This document shows positions 51,639-63,619 of a stretch of 64,000 bases of DNA, piece after piece (the stretch's first letter is position 1; the number at the start of each line of letters is the position of its first letter). The notes beneath the pieces are model-generated. The model made no database searches. It saw only the letters and a list, made by a program, of their open reading frames with translations, and had not been told where the DNA came from. The position numbers and the translations under genes were made by a program. Source of the stretch: Blasia pusilla (taxonomy: Eukaryota; Marchantiophyta; Marchantiopsida; Blasiales); assembly GCA_050084515.1 (NCBI GenBank), contig CM114273.1, positions 8,742,001 to 8,806,000 of the forward strand, given 5' to 3'.

Positions 51639-54611
51639 CTACAATAAAAAGCCCATTCTTGGGCACATTGGTTTACCTACTAAGGACAACATATTTCTTG
51701 ACTGGAGATGATGGGCGCAATCCATAAGGAACAAGTCAAACCTCTTCCCCATAGCCCCGTACATCTCAATGGCTAGGGGGATAAATCGATGTCCGTCATG
51801 AAATCGACTATAAATGTGGGTCTTCTTGGCCGCCACCGCCGCTCCTTGTAGCAATCTCCCTTGTGCCACCACTTGGGCTCGCACCGCCTCCCGCGTAGGA
51901 TCCGTCACTACAACATCCGCTACCACCACCTCAGACTCCCACGTCATGTAGAGATCAACACGGATAAGGGAATCCTGCATGGAGTAGTGCCTCTCTCTCT
52001 GTACATGGAAGCCACTCTCCCGAGCAATAGAGAACATAATATCCCGCACTGCATGGTGAGTGGCTATCCTCTCACCTCGAACGAGACACCCTGCCAAATG
52101 CACACCAAGTGGATCCAGACTTCGGCGACACTCGCAATGTGTCTAACCAACCACCGATGGTTGGGGCAGGCCCAGTCGGAACCGCATCGCTGTAGTGTAG
52201 GTAAGTGGTGTGATGCGGAAAGCCGAGATGAGGGGACGAGCCCCATCCATGAGTCTGCCCCCTTTCCGGAGCAAGAGTGAATATGGGCCCGAACCTCCAT
52301 GGGGATATTTCCATCCGATATAGTAGCCCTGAACAATGCATCAAAGTGGGCTTCCATCAAAGAAGATTGGAGCCTTGACTGTCCGGAGGTAACTAGGGAA
52401 GAGAAAGTGGGAAGAACTGCTCTAGCCTCAACAAGAAGGGAGTCTCTACAAGCTATGAGTGAAAACTGAAGTGGGAAAAGACCATCCTCAACCTGGGAAA
52501 CGTACTGTAAAAGTAGCACTCTATCCCTAACCAAAAAATCGGGAGCAAAGGATGGGTGCTACAGTGGCCCAACTTCCTAAAAAAGCCGAAGACGCCACTA
52601 AATCAATTGCTAGAAGACCTACTCCACCAAAGGCAATCGGCCAAGAAGCTGGTCTACGAGCTAACTCTCCTTCGGGGCACTCTAAGGAGTTGGGTCCTAG
52701 AAGATCCTCAAATGCTTGCATGATCTTTCTATCAAAGGATCTATACAAGGAAGAAATATGGCTTGACGCCCACACGGTTCTACCCAGATAACCAGATCTA
52801 CAAGCAAAACATGACGAGAGGATGCCATAAGCTACTTGAGGGTCACCAATCCTCGTGCGATCGTCGATGTGGAGAAGATCCTTGGTAAGAGCCACCGCCA
52901 CAAAACTTGATACAAAGTCTTGGCTTCCAAGTGGGACTCCCAAGACGCGAAGCCCTCCAACAGGGGTCAAAAAACCATCAGGTAAATGAATATCAGTCGG
53001 GAAGCCTGATGGAGACCAATCCTTGCACTTCCCCACCTTCACCACGAGGCCGATACGTGCCAACTATGGTGAAAAGTGTTGAAATGGAGGAACGATTAGG
53101 TCTCCAGGTCCAACAATGTGAGTATTAGCTGCCAACGAAGGGAAAATGCAACCCGGGAAAGCCTCCACTGTAGAAAGAACTGCTCGATAATAAGCCAAAG
53201 CAAATAATGCACCACCCAAGGGATCACCTTGACAAGTCCTGATAGTAGACTCCAAAACCTTGACCTCCTCCTCAAACCTACCGTGATGAAAATAGAGGTG
53301 TGAGGGGGCCCCATAAAAATCCTACACAAAGGGAATCAGACTCACAATAAGACCCCATACGTCTCTCAGCTCCGTGAAGATAGCTGCCCGAGACACTAAG
53401 TTGAAGGCGTTCTCCACAACTTGGAGAACTACCCACTCATGATGTATATCCAAACAAGCCCTCAAGCCTAAGGCTACCGCCTCACAACTGGTTGGCGTGG
53501 CAACTCCAAAATGGTGCGGACTCAAATATGATTGGAAAGCCTCACGGAATTGCAAAGCGATAGTGCGACTCACCAACCGCAAAAGCACCTTACCTATGGC
53601 AATCGGACGTATCTCTCCACCCTCCTTCGACATCGCCACAAGTCGCCCCGCCCCCAATATCTGGGCTACTCATGTTGGCACTCTCCCTTGAGCTAGGTAA
53701 GAGGCAACCTGAAGCAACTCGGAAAAGCCGCTAGCAGAGTCCTCAGGGGGAAAGCAATCTCGAAGGTGTTCGTACATCATACGGGACAACCCTCCGGCTA
53801 CTATCCTAGGGGAACACTTGAGTGCCCGTGCAAAGAGGGACGGGTCTAGGCATAAAGTCGTGTCAAGATGGAAGTCGCGTACAAAAGCAGGAATGTCAAC
53901 CGCTGGACGAGGATGTAGCCTCCGGAAGGCATTGATGGTAACAGCGGAAGGAGGAGCCATATCCATAGGACAGAGCGCACGAGCCGCTCGCGAGTACTCC
54001 CCAGCTTATCCAAATATCCTGCATCATCGCAATCGGGCTACTACAAGATCATCCGCTGGAAAACCAAGTGAAGTGCTACCTCTAGCATATACCACAAACT
54101 CGCTTTGCATAGACTCCCAATCTCCTCCTCGATAGCGCCTCAATTGGGCCACAACCTCTCTATGGCCAGCCTTCCCTCCTCGGGTATAGCGAAGATACCA
54201 TCGTCGAAGGACAACTAGTAGATACCACGAGAGCTCATCCATAGGATCAAGCGCGATCCTAGATAAAGGAAGGAGGAAAGTCTGGCAAAGCTCATCTCGA
54301 AGGGCATGGGGGATCCTATGAAACAACCTCGGACAGGGAAAACGGGTCTCAAAGAGACTTGTGATGCTGCCAAGGTGGAACCTCATACACTCCCATGCCT
54401 CGGGAGGGGGCGATGATGCATGAAGCACCCGTGAGCATCCATGGTCGATTGGAGAAACCACCCATCCACATCTATCAAAGTCAAGATGTTTAGCCACTAA
54501 GTGGTTCTGAATTCCTGAACAAGTGAAGAATTTGGGACAACAAGGGCATTTTATATCCCGACTAGACGACCCACGGCCCCCTACGCGAGGGGTCGATGTG
54601 GGTCGAGGCAT
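51639..54611 (-). pseudogene. non-LTR retrotransposon ORF with restriction-like endonuclease
   Basis: One frame runs from the ATG at 54611 to 51639 (about 990 codons), broken by stops near 54024, 53670, 53322 and 53064 and by two compensating shifts near 52530 and 52190. Order: an N-terminal C2H2 finger, CPCCPKFFTCSGIQNHLVAKH-like (C-x2-C-x11-H-x4-H, about 54550-54490). Then comes the RT, with LVAMSKEGGEIRPIAIGKVL, YLSPHHFGVATPTSCEA, ENAFNLVSR and CQGDPLGGALFALA. A box follows that reads AANTHIVGP where ADD is expected. Next is KCKDWSPSGFP plus LRVLGVPLGS. A CCHC follows, CECRRSLDPLGVHLAGC (about 52150-52100). Last is a C-terminal domain, HHAVRDIMFSIARESGFHV, RVDLYMTW, VVVADVVVTDP, KK and FIPLAIEMYGAMG, matching the restriction-like endonuclease of R2/NeSL/Utopia-type elements. 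The RT catalytic Asp codons are all lost. Confidence 0.85.
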
Positions 54612-55799
54612 GGATACCGCTCACCAAGAAGAGAACATGACCCCCTCCATCAAACTCGAGAGACAATCCCCACCAGAATCCGCCCCACAATCCCCATTCG
54701 AACTAGCACTAATGGTAATTGACTCTCTTCCCATCCATGGTAATGCTCTCCCTAGTATGAACTCTCATCTATCATCTTCACCTAGGACTTATGGCCCAAA
54801 ACAACTACCTCTTCCCCAAACAATGCAGAGGTAGTATGGAGGTTCTAATGATATGGAAAGAGAATAGACGAAACCGAAGAAAAATAGATGGGAATAGAGG
54901 TCTACCTAAGGGTGGGATAAGGGAAAAAAACATGGGTCGAACATGAGCGAGAAACATACGTCGCTACACGATAAGGACATAGAGAAAAAGGGGTGGTGTG
55001 GAAGAACAACATGAGTTGTCTTGGAAACATTCATGATATGACAACAAAACAAGACAACAAATAGGACCCTAATACCTACATGAGAAACCCTAAAAAATCA
55101 GGAATCTAAAAAGCAAAATAAAATGAAAAATACTTCACTATAAGACTGACGTTGCGGATCAAAACGTAGAGGAGACCGATATCTTTGTTTCGATATAACA
55201 CATGATCCCCCTCCATCCTCCTTCACTCCGTGGCAAACTCCATCCCCGCTGCCTCCTCCCCGTCCTCCGCCACCTCTGTAAATCTCCACCTTGTCCCAAG
55301 CAAGAGAGAGGAGAGAAAAAAATTGTAGAACCCGTGGGGAATACAATGAGGGGAATTGTAATGGCACCCGACCGAGGAGGAAAGAAAAAATGACATAGGT
55401 AGGAAGGTGCTCGCGCATAAAAGGGCACGGATCCACCCGTAGCCATAAGGCAAGAGGGATCTAACCGCTCAACAATATTTATTAGGGCGTCTCAAATAGG
55501 CTGCGGCAGAAATACCGTAAAAGGTCAGATGTATGGCATTAGTTATTCTCAAATTTATTCTTTATTGGCAGAAAATCAAAAAAACATTATGCCCTCCTCT
55601 CCTCCTCCTCCTCTCTCCTTGGGCTCGTGTTGAAAAACACAGCTTTGGCATTAACTGCGCTATGGCACCTCCGTGTGCCTAGCGGGGTGTAGTTGGCATT
55701 CGTGGGTTCCACCAGCGAATGAATATGAGTTTGGTCACAATTGCACCCAGCAGTGGGTATCCTTTCAGCGGAGTGCCGGCTCTCCCGCGCCTAGGATTT
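54612..55799. other. 5' flank of the non-LTR element, unassigned
   Basis: The part next to 54611 should be the 5' untranslated region of the non-LTR element. The sequence 55200-55330 is a pyrimidine/purine-biased stretch (CTCCTCCCCGTCCTCCGCC). No gene is supported. Confidence 0.4.
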
Positions 55800-56101
55800 C
55801 ATGCTTGATGGGACGACTCGACACGTCAGGTCGTCCCATCAAGCATGGAGATGTGTAGGCTGCATGCGGATGCCATAGGTAGCCCATGTAGGCATTCTCC
55901 ATGATGCCCTCATGGCATGAGATGGTGCATGTGGAGATGGTGCATTCTCCATGACGCCAGGAAAATAACCATTTCTCGTGTCGCAATCATGGTTTGACCG
56001 CATGGATGGCTTTGGCTTTGAATATGAAATCACAATTTTTGATGGGGCTCTCATGCCTAGGCGTCCCATCAAGCATGAGCTCTCATGTTTGACGCCTAGG
56101 C
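55800..56101. repeat. inverted repeats (fold-back structure)
   Basis: At 55800-55847, two perfect 18-nt arms, CATGCTTGATGGGACGAC and its complement, are separated by 12 nt. At 56055-56101, arms GCCTAGGCGTC and GACGCCTAGGC flank a 25-nt loop. That loop again contains CCCATCAAGCATGA, so the two structures share sequence. They may be ends of a small fold-back or MITE-like element; no transposase is nearby. Confidence 0.8.
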
Positions 56102-56110
56102 TCTCATGCT

Positions 56111-56340
56111 TAGGATAGATTGGTGAGATCTAGTAGAGCGCCTATGTGAGTAGTGGAGGACAGACTCAAGAGGTTGAGGATGGCCTGTTGAGGCCCCGGG
56201 GAAATCTGAGAGAGCAGGTTTCCCCTTCCTTTCGGCTCATTTGGAGCCAAATTGAGGAACATACTATTTTAGGTAAGTGTCATTTTGAGTATATGATCAA
56301 CTTTCTATTTTAGGTAAGTGGCCCTTGACCTCCTACATCT
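56111..56340 (+). mobile_element. LTR fragment, copy E, opposite orientation
   Basis: The plus strand TTAGGATAGATTGGTGAGATC through AGGTAAGTGGCCCTTGACCTC is the same sequence that copies A-D carry on the minus strand. The first bases of the LTR and all of its inner half are missing, and the left end abuts the fold-back repeats. Confidence 0.8.
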
Positions 56341-56464
56341 TCATGAGCTGGCGTGTTTGGTACATTTAGCATATTGGAGCCGCGTCTGAGCATGCGTTTG
56401 GTGGAGCATTTCTAACCTCGCCTCGTGCTTTGGTTGCGTTTGGTGGTGCGTTCGGCTTCTTTTC

Positions 56465-56852
56465 TAGGAGATTTGTATGTGTTGGCCTATATTTAAATGA
56501 GATCCCTTTCCTTCTTCGTGTTGCCAACGGATTACCTCAATATTTTTGTGTTGCTTATGGATTACCCCAATCTTCAGAGTTAAGTTTTTGCATTGTTTAT
56601 TTAGCCACATGTTATAGTGGTAACACGAGCCCCATCATTACATGATTTTTTTCTACCTTCATTACCTCATTGTTCATATTCCAGGAAATTTGTATGTCTT
56701 GGCCTGTATTTAAATGCATTCCCTCTCCTTCTTCATGTTGCTCATGGAATACTGCGTTCTTTGGATTAGCTAGAGTTAATTTATAGTGGTAACACAAGCC
56801 TCATCATTACGCAATTTCTTTCTACCTTCATTACCTCATTGTTCCTATTCTT
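56465..56852. repeat. tandem duplication of about 215 bp
   Basis: Both copies contain AATTTGTATGTCTTGGCCTG-like sequence, TATTTAAATG, CCTTCTTCATGTTGC, TAGTGGTAACAC and CTACCTTCATTACCTCATTG. The second copy is shorter by deletion. Confidence 0.75.
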
Positions 56853-59346
56853 TGCTTAATTTTCAGCTTGGATTTCCTAGTGTTGAGGCGTGTTGACCAT
56901 GGTTTAGTTACTATCTGATTGTTACTCACGGAGCTCGGATTACCTAGTGTCGAGGCATATTGAGTTGCATTGTCTAGTTACTATGTCATTGTGGCCTCAT
57001 TGTTATAGTTGTAGCTCACTCATGAACCTCGGATTCGCGGATCTCCTCATTCTCTAACACATACTAGTTAGTATGGATTATTATGTTGTTATAGTGGTCG
57101 CTCATGCGGGGCACATGGACAAACCCGTCAAGGAGAAGGCGCATGCTATTCCGAAATCAGATAGTTCAAGAAGTTTTTTCTCGAGTGGAACTAGCCTTAC
57201 TTGTAAGCGCATGTATAAACTGCCTCCAGACTACGAGAACTACATATCATGGAAAAGAGGAACATACTCTCCTCATCCTCCCAAAGGGGATCAAATGCTT
57301 GAAGCTCCGAGAATGATGATTATTATCATCAAAATTTTGGTATGTCTAATCTATACAACACCCAATTATCCACGGTCCGTGTCCTCCAAGATTTAGCTGC
57401 ATTTGATGTGATACCTTCTGGAGAGGAGGATGTTACTTCCATTCTTAACAAGGAACCACTATCTGAGCTTGCTAAATTGGTCAAGAATATAGAGGGACTC
57501 ATGAGGACTTATCATAGGCAACTATGATGCTACTCTATACTGCAAAAGAGTTCATCACGTGGTATCGAGCTATCAGAATGTTTCGATCGTGTGCAACCCA
57601 GCACGGGCAACAATGACATTTTTGTGGAGAATGCAAGTTCCAATCTTACGATTGGCACATGCAACGCTACGGATTATTGCACATTCTTGGAGGAATTCTA
57701 GCTGAGTAGTTATGTTTTGTATAAAAAATTCTAGCACAATAGTAATGTTTTGTATAAGGAATGGCAATGTTTTGTTACAGAAGGTTACACGGAATAACTC
57801 TACACTGCTCACTTAAGTGGGGATAATTCCACTTTCAAAGAGGAATGTTCACCCATTAGCCTCAATATAAGGATTTCAAATTTCATAGTTTGGTGTCTAT
57901 AAGAAATTTTGTATATTTGTAATCATGATAGCAAGTTCTGCCATGAGTTAATCCTCTTTCAATGAATTTTTATCAATTGTTTCTGGCATGTTAATGTGAT
58001 GTTTATGAATTCTGGCCTCTTAATGAATTGACAATGAGAATTGCATAGACAGTGTAAAAGAAGACATTAAGTCCTTTCTTACTGTCTTCGCCCAAAAGCA
58101 TGAATGAATTAGCTCTATTCCATACTCCATCCAAATTATCCAACCAGATTTGAATCTTGGTAGAGAAACAGACACCATGGTTGCCTTCATCTAAAAACAC
58201 AATGTGGTAATAGCGCATGTAAAAGCCAAGAGACAATGCGAGAAAAGAAATGAGAATAAGAATACTTTCTTTATTTCAATGCCACAATGTACAATTTGTA
58301 AAAAAAGAAAAAGGGCAGAAAAATGGGAGTACCTTTACATGTCTCAAGAATAAGCCAAGAATAAGGCCACATAATCTCTATCTAATTTGTCAATGTTGTG
58401 AATTGTGTCCACTTCCTCCTCGATTCATAATCATCGGAAAATCTCCCCCTAACTTGAGGCCCTATCGTTCTTACTTGCATTTAACACAGAGATCCAAATG
58501 AATCATGCAATGCAATTTCAGTAATACATCCCATACAACAATACCACCTCAAACATCTAAGAAGACAAGGCAAGGACAAAATGGGCAGGTGGATAGATAA
58601 CATTTAATATTGTAGGATGTAAAATTGGAATGCATACCGTGACGGTTTATATGTTCTAAACATGGCATTGTCACTTGAAGGTATATACATTCAACAATGA
58701 TCTGGGAGTTCTATAACCATTTGCATTTAGTGATATTCAAACACTTTCACCATTCTGACTTTGCAAAAAAAGACTTTGGAATATGATGGTAGGGCATACA
58801 TGCAAGTAATATCAAACATATTTAAGAATACTGCACTATAACAAGACAATGAAGATACAAGGAAAGCAGAAATCTACAAGACAATGAAAATACAAAGGAT
58901 AGCAGTTACATGCCCACAACAAAGGTAATTTTTTTAGTCAAATTGAAAAGACGGCCTTCAACTCAGTCATTTCGGGCTTCTACAAAGAATTCTATGTGCT
59001 TCCAGTGAAACTCACTTGTGGCAACCATCTAGCAGCCCTTCCTCAATCGGAGATAATTCGTGTGAAACTTGGTGATTCTCATGTATATTTTTGTTTCTTG
59101 TGTCGTTGTAGTATTGAACTTGTCGGATTAAGGGTAATTCCATCACTTAAATTAGCTCTAAGGTAGGAACCACTTGCTTCTTGTTCCAAGTGTTTTTTCA
59201 AACTAATCTGGTGGTGTCTTTGGGCTGTAGGAAATTGAGGTACTATGGCCAGTGCAATATCGTATTGAAATACTCCATTTTTTTTGCTCTCATTTGCAAC
59301 TGCTCTGCTAATGATTTTGTTTTTTTTATAGAATTCCTGGAGCTTG
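56853..59346. other. AT-rich intergenic, no gene recognised
   Basis: A plus-strand frame at 57073-57396, followed by 57342-57527, reads like protein in places (YKLPPDYENYISWKRGTYSP; DVIPSGEEDVTSILNKEPLS), possibly two exons of an unrecognised relic. Nothing else is supported. Confidence 0.4.
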
Positions 59347-61150
59347 CTAACCCCTTATTATATACTTTGAATGGCATGTTTTGAGCCAAAGGCACCCCCT
59401 CTCCTTGTTTTTCTCAACACGTGCTAGACGACCAACACAATCACACATAACATTGGCACCAATGCAATCAGCATCATCACCACATGTGTTTCTAACCTTT
59501 GAAAATAATTTGGATAATTGTGCATTTGCAAGACATGTACCTCCATTATCAATTATAGCTTCACTTTTGGTCTCGTCATTGTTGGAATATGGAAGTTCTA
59601 TGTGATACCATATATTTTCCTCGTTGTCTTCACCTGTGAGTGCACCCGCGTCGTTCTTCTCATAGTCGCACAAGTTATCCCCACAACTTGACTTCAACAT
59701 TGGCCAAATGTCCATATATATATACATATACATATATATACACGACGTCGTGATTAATTTTCTCCATGAATAAAGCATGCATCATACCCTGCATTGTTCC
59801 TTGTTTTGTTCATGGTGCCCTGACAGTATCCTTTGCACCGTATCCACACATTAGTAAACATTTTACTTGATGTTTACAAAATTTTCCCTTCAAACTCCAA
59901 GGACAATCACATACACAATATTCTAATTGGTAATTGTAAACTTCATGTACAATTCCAACTATTGTCTAGCCTTTGACCAATACCATTATCGATGATGTGA
60001 GATTACAATTGCTATCTAGGATGAATATTCCTTTCAATACCAACGCACGGACCATCCTCTCCTCATGTTCATTGTAATATAAGCCAATGTTTTTACAAAA
60101 TTTTATTTTGTTGTAAAATGCCTCCACCTTACGCATTAACTCGCTCACCAACCAATCATAGCATCTACATACTTATTGACTGTTCGTTTCTCTTAACATC
60201 ATTTTCACAATTCCATGATATGCTTCTATCTATGCATTTGTATCCATGTTCGAATGGTTGAATGTCCGCAGTGCTTTGATCCACATCTTTGTCCAACCAC
60301 TAGCGCATCGTTAGTTAGAAGCATTTGTTGGCCGCCCAATGCATTAGGAGCTCACTACTCTGCTCAATTTATTATTGGGATAGATTCAATTGTTACTTGC
60401 GTTCTGTTGCCAAGTTGTCCTAATATAATAAAAAAATTGTCTCACAAGAGAAGTCCATGTATAGAGCTTCTAGTGCTTGTAATGATGCAGCCAAATATGG
60501 CCGCAAGGTACATCTCCACCATGTGGAAGTATTTCCTCCGAACTCGCCTTTGTGTACATGATCTTGCCTAACCTTGTGCTAATCTTGCGTAGTTGTATTC
60601 GATCCAAGACCTTTTTTCTTGAATGTTTGTGCCAATTGTATCGAACATGCCACAAGCAAAGGATGATGGGGATTTCTGGGAATACTCGCCTACTCATGGG
60701 AAGAAATTTCACAATGTTAGATATTTCTTAGCATGCATTACACGAGAAAAATGGAATGCAATAATCCATCATGGAAACTCTGAGGTGATGTCAGCAATTT
60801 CCTAACATGAGTGCTTAATTTATGCTATTGAGTAGTGGGTCATAATGCAACTTGGCATCCATGTAGCATCCGACTCCGCTCGACGTTGATTGCATACTTC
60901 TCTATGTTAACTAATTGTTTCCTTCTTCATTGCATCCAACCACTTGGCAATGTCCACCTCTTTGCAAGATTTTTTCAAAACCCAAGCTACTGGAATCCCG
61001 TTGTGGAACTTATCGTATACCATCACGGTGTACAACAAAAACTTAAGAAACAAGGCAATTGGAACATTAGAAATCGATATTACCGAAAATGCTTTGCAGT
61101 AATTATTTGCATGATTCAAAGATCTATTAACAAACCTCACCCAAAGTCTA
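59347..61150 (-). pseudogene. MULE-type transposase with SWIM zinc finger, remnant
   Basis: Reading down from 61140: YTVMVYDKFHNGIPVAWVL and DIAKWLDAMKKE belong to the MULE catalytic domain. In 60712-60470, FPEIPIILCLWHVRYNWHK and LRKISTRLGKIMY follow. Then come ALRTFNHSNMDTNAQIEAYH near 60270 and KVEAFYNKIKF (60151-59966). CVCDCPWSLKGKFCKHQVKC (near 59925-59865) is a SWIM zinc finger (CxC...CxH). A C-terminal tail with CGDDADCIGANVMCDCVGRL (59778-59347) ends the unit. This is the usual order for Mutator-like transposases of plants. Frames shift several times, and the N-terminus is cut at about 61150, where gag copy C starts. Confidence 0.82.
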
Positions 61151-61900
61151 CCCTTTGGTAGTTCCTTTGCAACTCTACAAAGAACTCAACCATAGGGTTG
61201 AACCTAGTACAAACCCAACTAGACAATGCAACTGCCCCTGTTCGACTAACCCCTCCTAGCACATCAGTAGTAGCAAAAGAAGTAGCCTCTCCTAACTCCT
61301 CCTCCTCATTTGGAAATGGCTCAGTCCATGACATATAATGTGGATCATGGTAGAGTCTCTAGGCCTTAATCTCATAAGCGTACCTTAGGGAAAACTCATG
61401 GTAATTGTCCATGGGTGCCCCCTCTTAATGGAACAACATGGAACCTGTTGTTTCATGTTGTGAATGGGTTGAACTCTCTAGATTTTGTAGCCCTTTGTGA
61501 GTCATACAAACTCCTAAACTCCGTAATGAAGTTGTGTAACTCTATGCTACCCACAATTGCTGAAAATCTACGCGGTCCTCTACCTCAATCGTCCATCTTG
61601 CAAGTCGAGGCGGTAGGACCACTCAATGTGTGGACTGATGTGCTCACAACCTCTTCTACACCCCCCACCCCCCTATATGTGAAGACGACATAAAAGGAGG
61701 TTGAGTTGGTCTTTCATGTGGAGATCTTCAAAACCTCGTGCAACTCTACGTTAATCCTCTAGAGCTACTTTCCGGTCCACCACCTCGCGTCTCAAAGTCC
61801 CAAAAAGGACGACATGATGACCCTTGTGTCCCTCTCACACGATCACTCTTAATCTTGCGAGTAATCCCTCAAGCATTGAGTCTAAATATGCGGCACTCAA
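61151..61900 (-). pseudogene. LTR-retrotransposon gag remnant, copy C
   Basis: This contains only the N-terminal half of the Gag seen in copies A and B: an acidic start near 61850-61600, the capsid-entry part, and MSWTEPFPNEEEEL with DVLGGVSRTG (61334-61230). It is more diverged than A and B, and is truncated at about 61150 against the MULE remnant. Confidence 0.75.
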
Positions 61901-63310
61901 TCTACACTACCTCCCACTAAGACGTGTATTGTACGGCAACAAATGACATGGTGCGACAAATTGACTATTGTCTTATCATCTCATCTACATAACATACCAT
62001 CAACTCTGGACATCCCACATAGGTTTATGTCCCCTAAACCACATACATTAATGATGCTCTCATCATCCGTAAAAAACCCAATATGGCAAATAACTAGCCA
62101 ATACTCGGAATTCCCTCACACATGCAAGGCAAAAGACCAGAATGGGTCCCCTAAACATTGTCAGTGTTGCTCCTCTCCTCATGAGGCAACTACAAACTTG
62201 ATCCCAAATCCGTCATAAAGACAAACTCCTCTAATCAGTAAGTCGTACTCCTTTGGTACTAACGATACTCAAATCTCCTTGATGTGCAGTGTTGTTTCAG
62301 AGACACTCGCGGCACAAAATGACTACAAACAGTACGACACTCGAAAATGGGGTGCGGAACTTAGTGGCATACCCACCTCTATTAGCAATACAAGCTCTGC
62401 TGCCTAGTAATGGTGTGGCTCTACGATCAAGATGGTGCAGTGCAACCACAAGCGACACAACACACAAATCAATGCCACGTTGCGGCTATTGCCGTCACGG
62501 CACGGTACTTGATCGTCATCTAGCGGCCCCTGCCTCAAGACATAGCAGAGCGGAACAAAAAATCAATCCCCATAAATCAAAAGGTCATCTACCATCGCTA
62601 GAAGGTATTGGAAAATAGTCGTTGTGCAACACGTTAACGGTGGATGACAACACAATTGCACTGGTCCTTGTCATGCGCATACACATCGCTACACAACATA
62701 CATCGCTGTCACCGAACACAAACACAAACACGCATGATCCCATGCTAACTCATGGCATCCAAACAACGAGACAAGAAAAACCAAAATATCTCCAATTAAA
62801 GTAAGCTCCAATCTCTCTCTCCACCATCTCACACCATAGCTCTCAAAGGTGTGCACTCTCTCTCATGTCAAACCAAACCCACTCTCCTAATGAGAGGCTT
62901 GGGTTACACTCACAAGGCAAGGTACCATAGCTCTGCCGCCTCATGCCAAGAGCTTCAACAAAGAGAGAATGAGCTCTCAAGCTCTCTCTCCTTGAGATAT
63001 ACCCCTCTCCTCTCCCAAGCTCTCTCCATGGTAACCTATTCTCCCAAGTCACCTCCTTGGCTCTTGACCTGATGTAGGAGGTCAAGGGCCACTTACCAAA
63101 AATAGTAAGTTGATCACATACTCAAAATGGTACTTACCTAAAATAGTAAGTTACTCAATATGGCTCCAAATGAGCCAAAACGAAGGGGAAACCTGCTATC
63201 TCAGGTTTCCAAGGGCCTCAGCAGGTCACCCTCGACCTATTGGGCGTGTCCTCCACTACTCATAAAGGCGCTCTATTAGATCCCATCAATCTATCCTAAA
63301 AGACGTGACA
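61901..63310 (-). mobile_element. leader and LTR of copy C
   Basis: 61901-62660 matches the leaders of A and B at lower identity. 62675-62796 is the 122-bp segment also present in the solo LTR at 19207-19328. 62797-63310 is the common outer part, ending at 63310 with the minus-strand start TGTCACGTCTTTTAGG. Copy C therefore has the inner LTR type of the solo LTR, not that of A and B. Confidence 0.7.
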
Positions 63311-63318
63311 ACTGTCGT

Positions 63319-63440
63319 GCGCATACACATCGCTACACAACATACATCGCTGTCACCGAACACACACACAAACACGCATGATCCCATGCTAACTCATGGC
63401 ATCCAAACAACGAGACAAGAAGAACCAAAATATCTCCAAT
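63319..63440. repeat. second copy of the 122-bp LTR segment, outside the LTR end
   Basis: It starts GCGCATACACATCGCTACAC and ends AAAATATCTCCAAT, nearly identical to 62675-62796 and the same length. It lies 8 bp beyond the terminal TG of copy C, so the outer LTR part is bracketed by two direct copies. Confidence 0.9.
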
Positions 63441-63619
63441 CGCCCCCCTAGCTGGTGGTTAGGTCCCTCTAACTCCAGATAGCCATCTATCCCTACCTAC
63501 CATGACATACATCTCTCGGACGCTAGAGCAAGAAGGTCGGGTGCTCATGTGGCCCCATCGTTAGTCGCCTCCTTGTCATCCATGTCATAGACACAAGTCA
63601 GAATGTAGAACTACCTTCT

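Noticed and set aside
51861-54834. Plus-strand frames over the non-LTR element
   Set aside because: They are antisense to the RT and endonuclease reading frame, which carries clear motifs.
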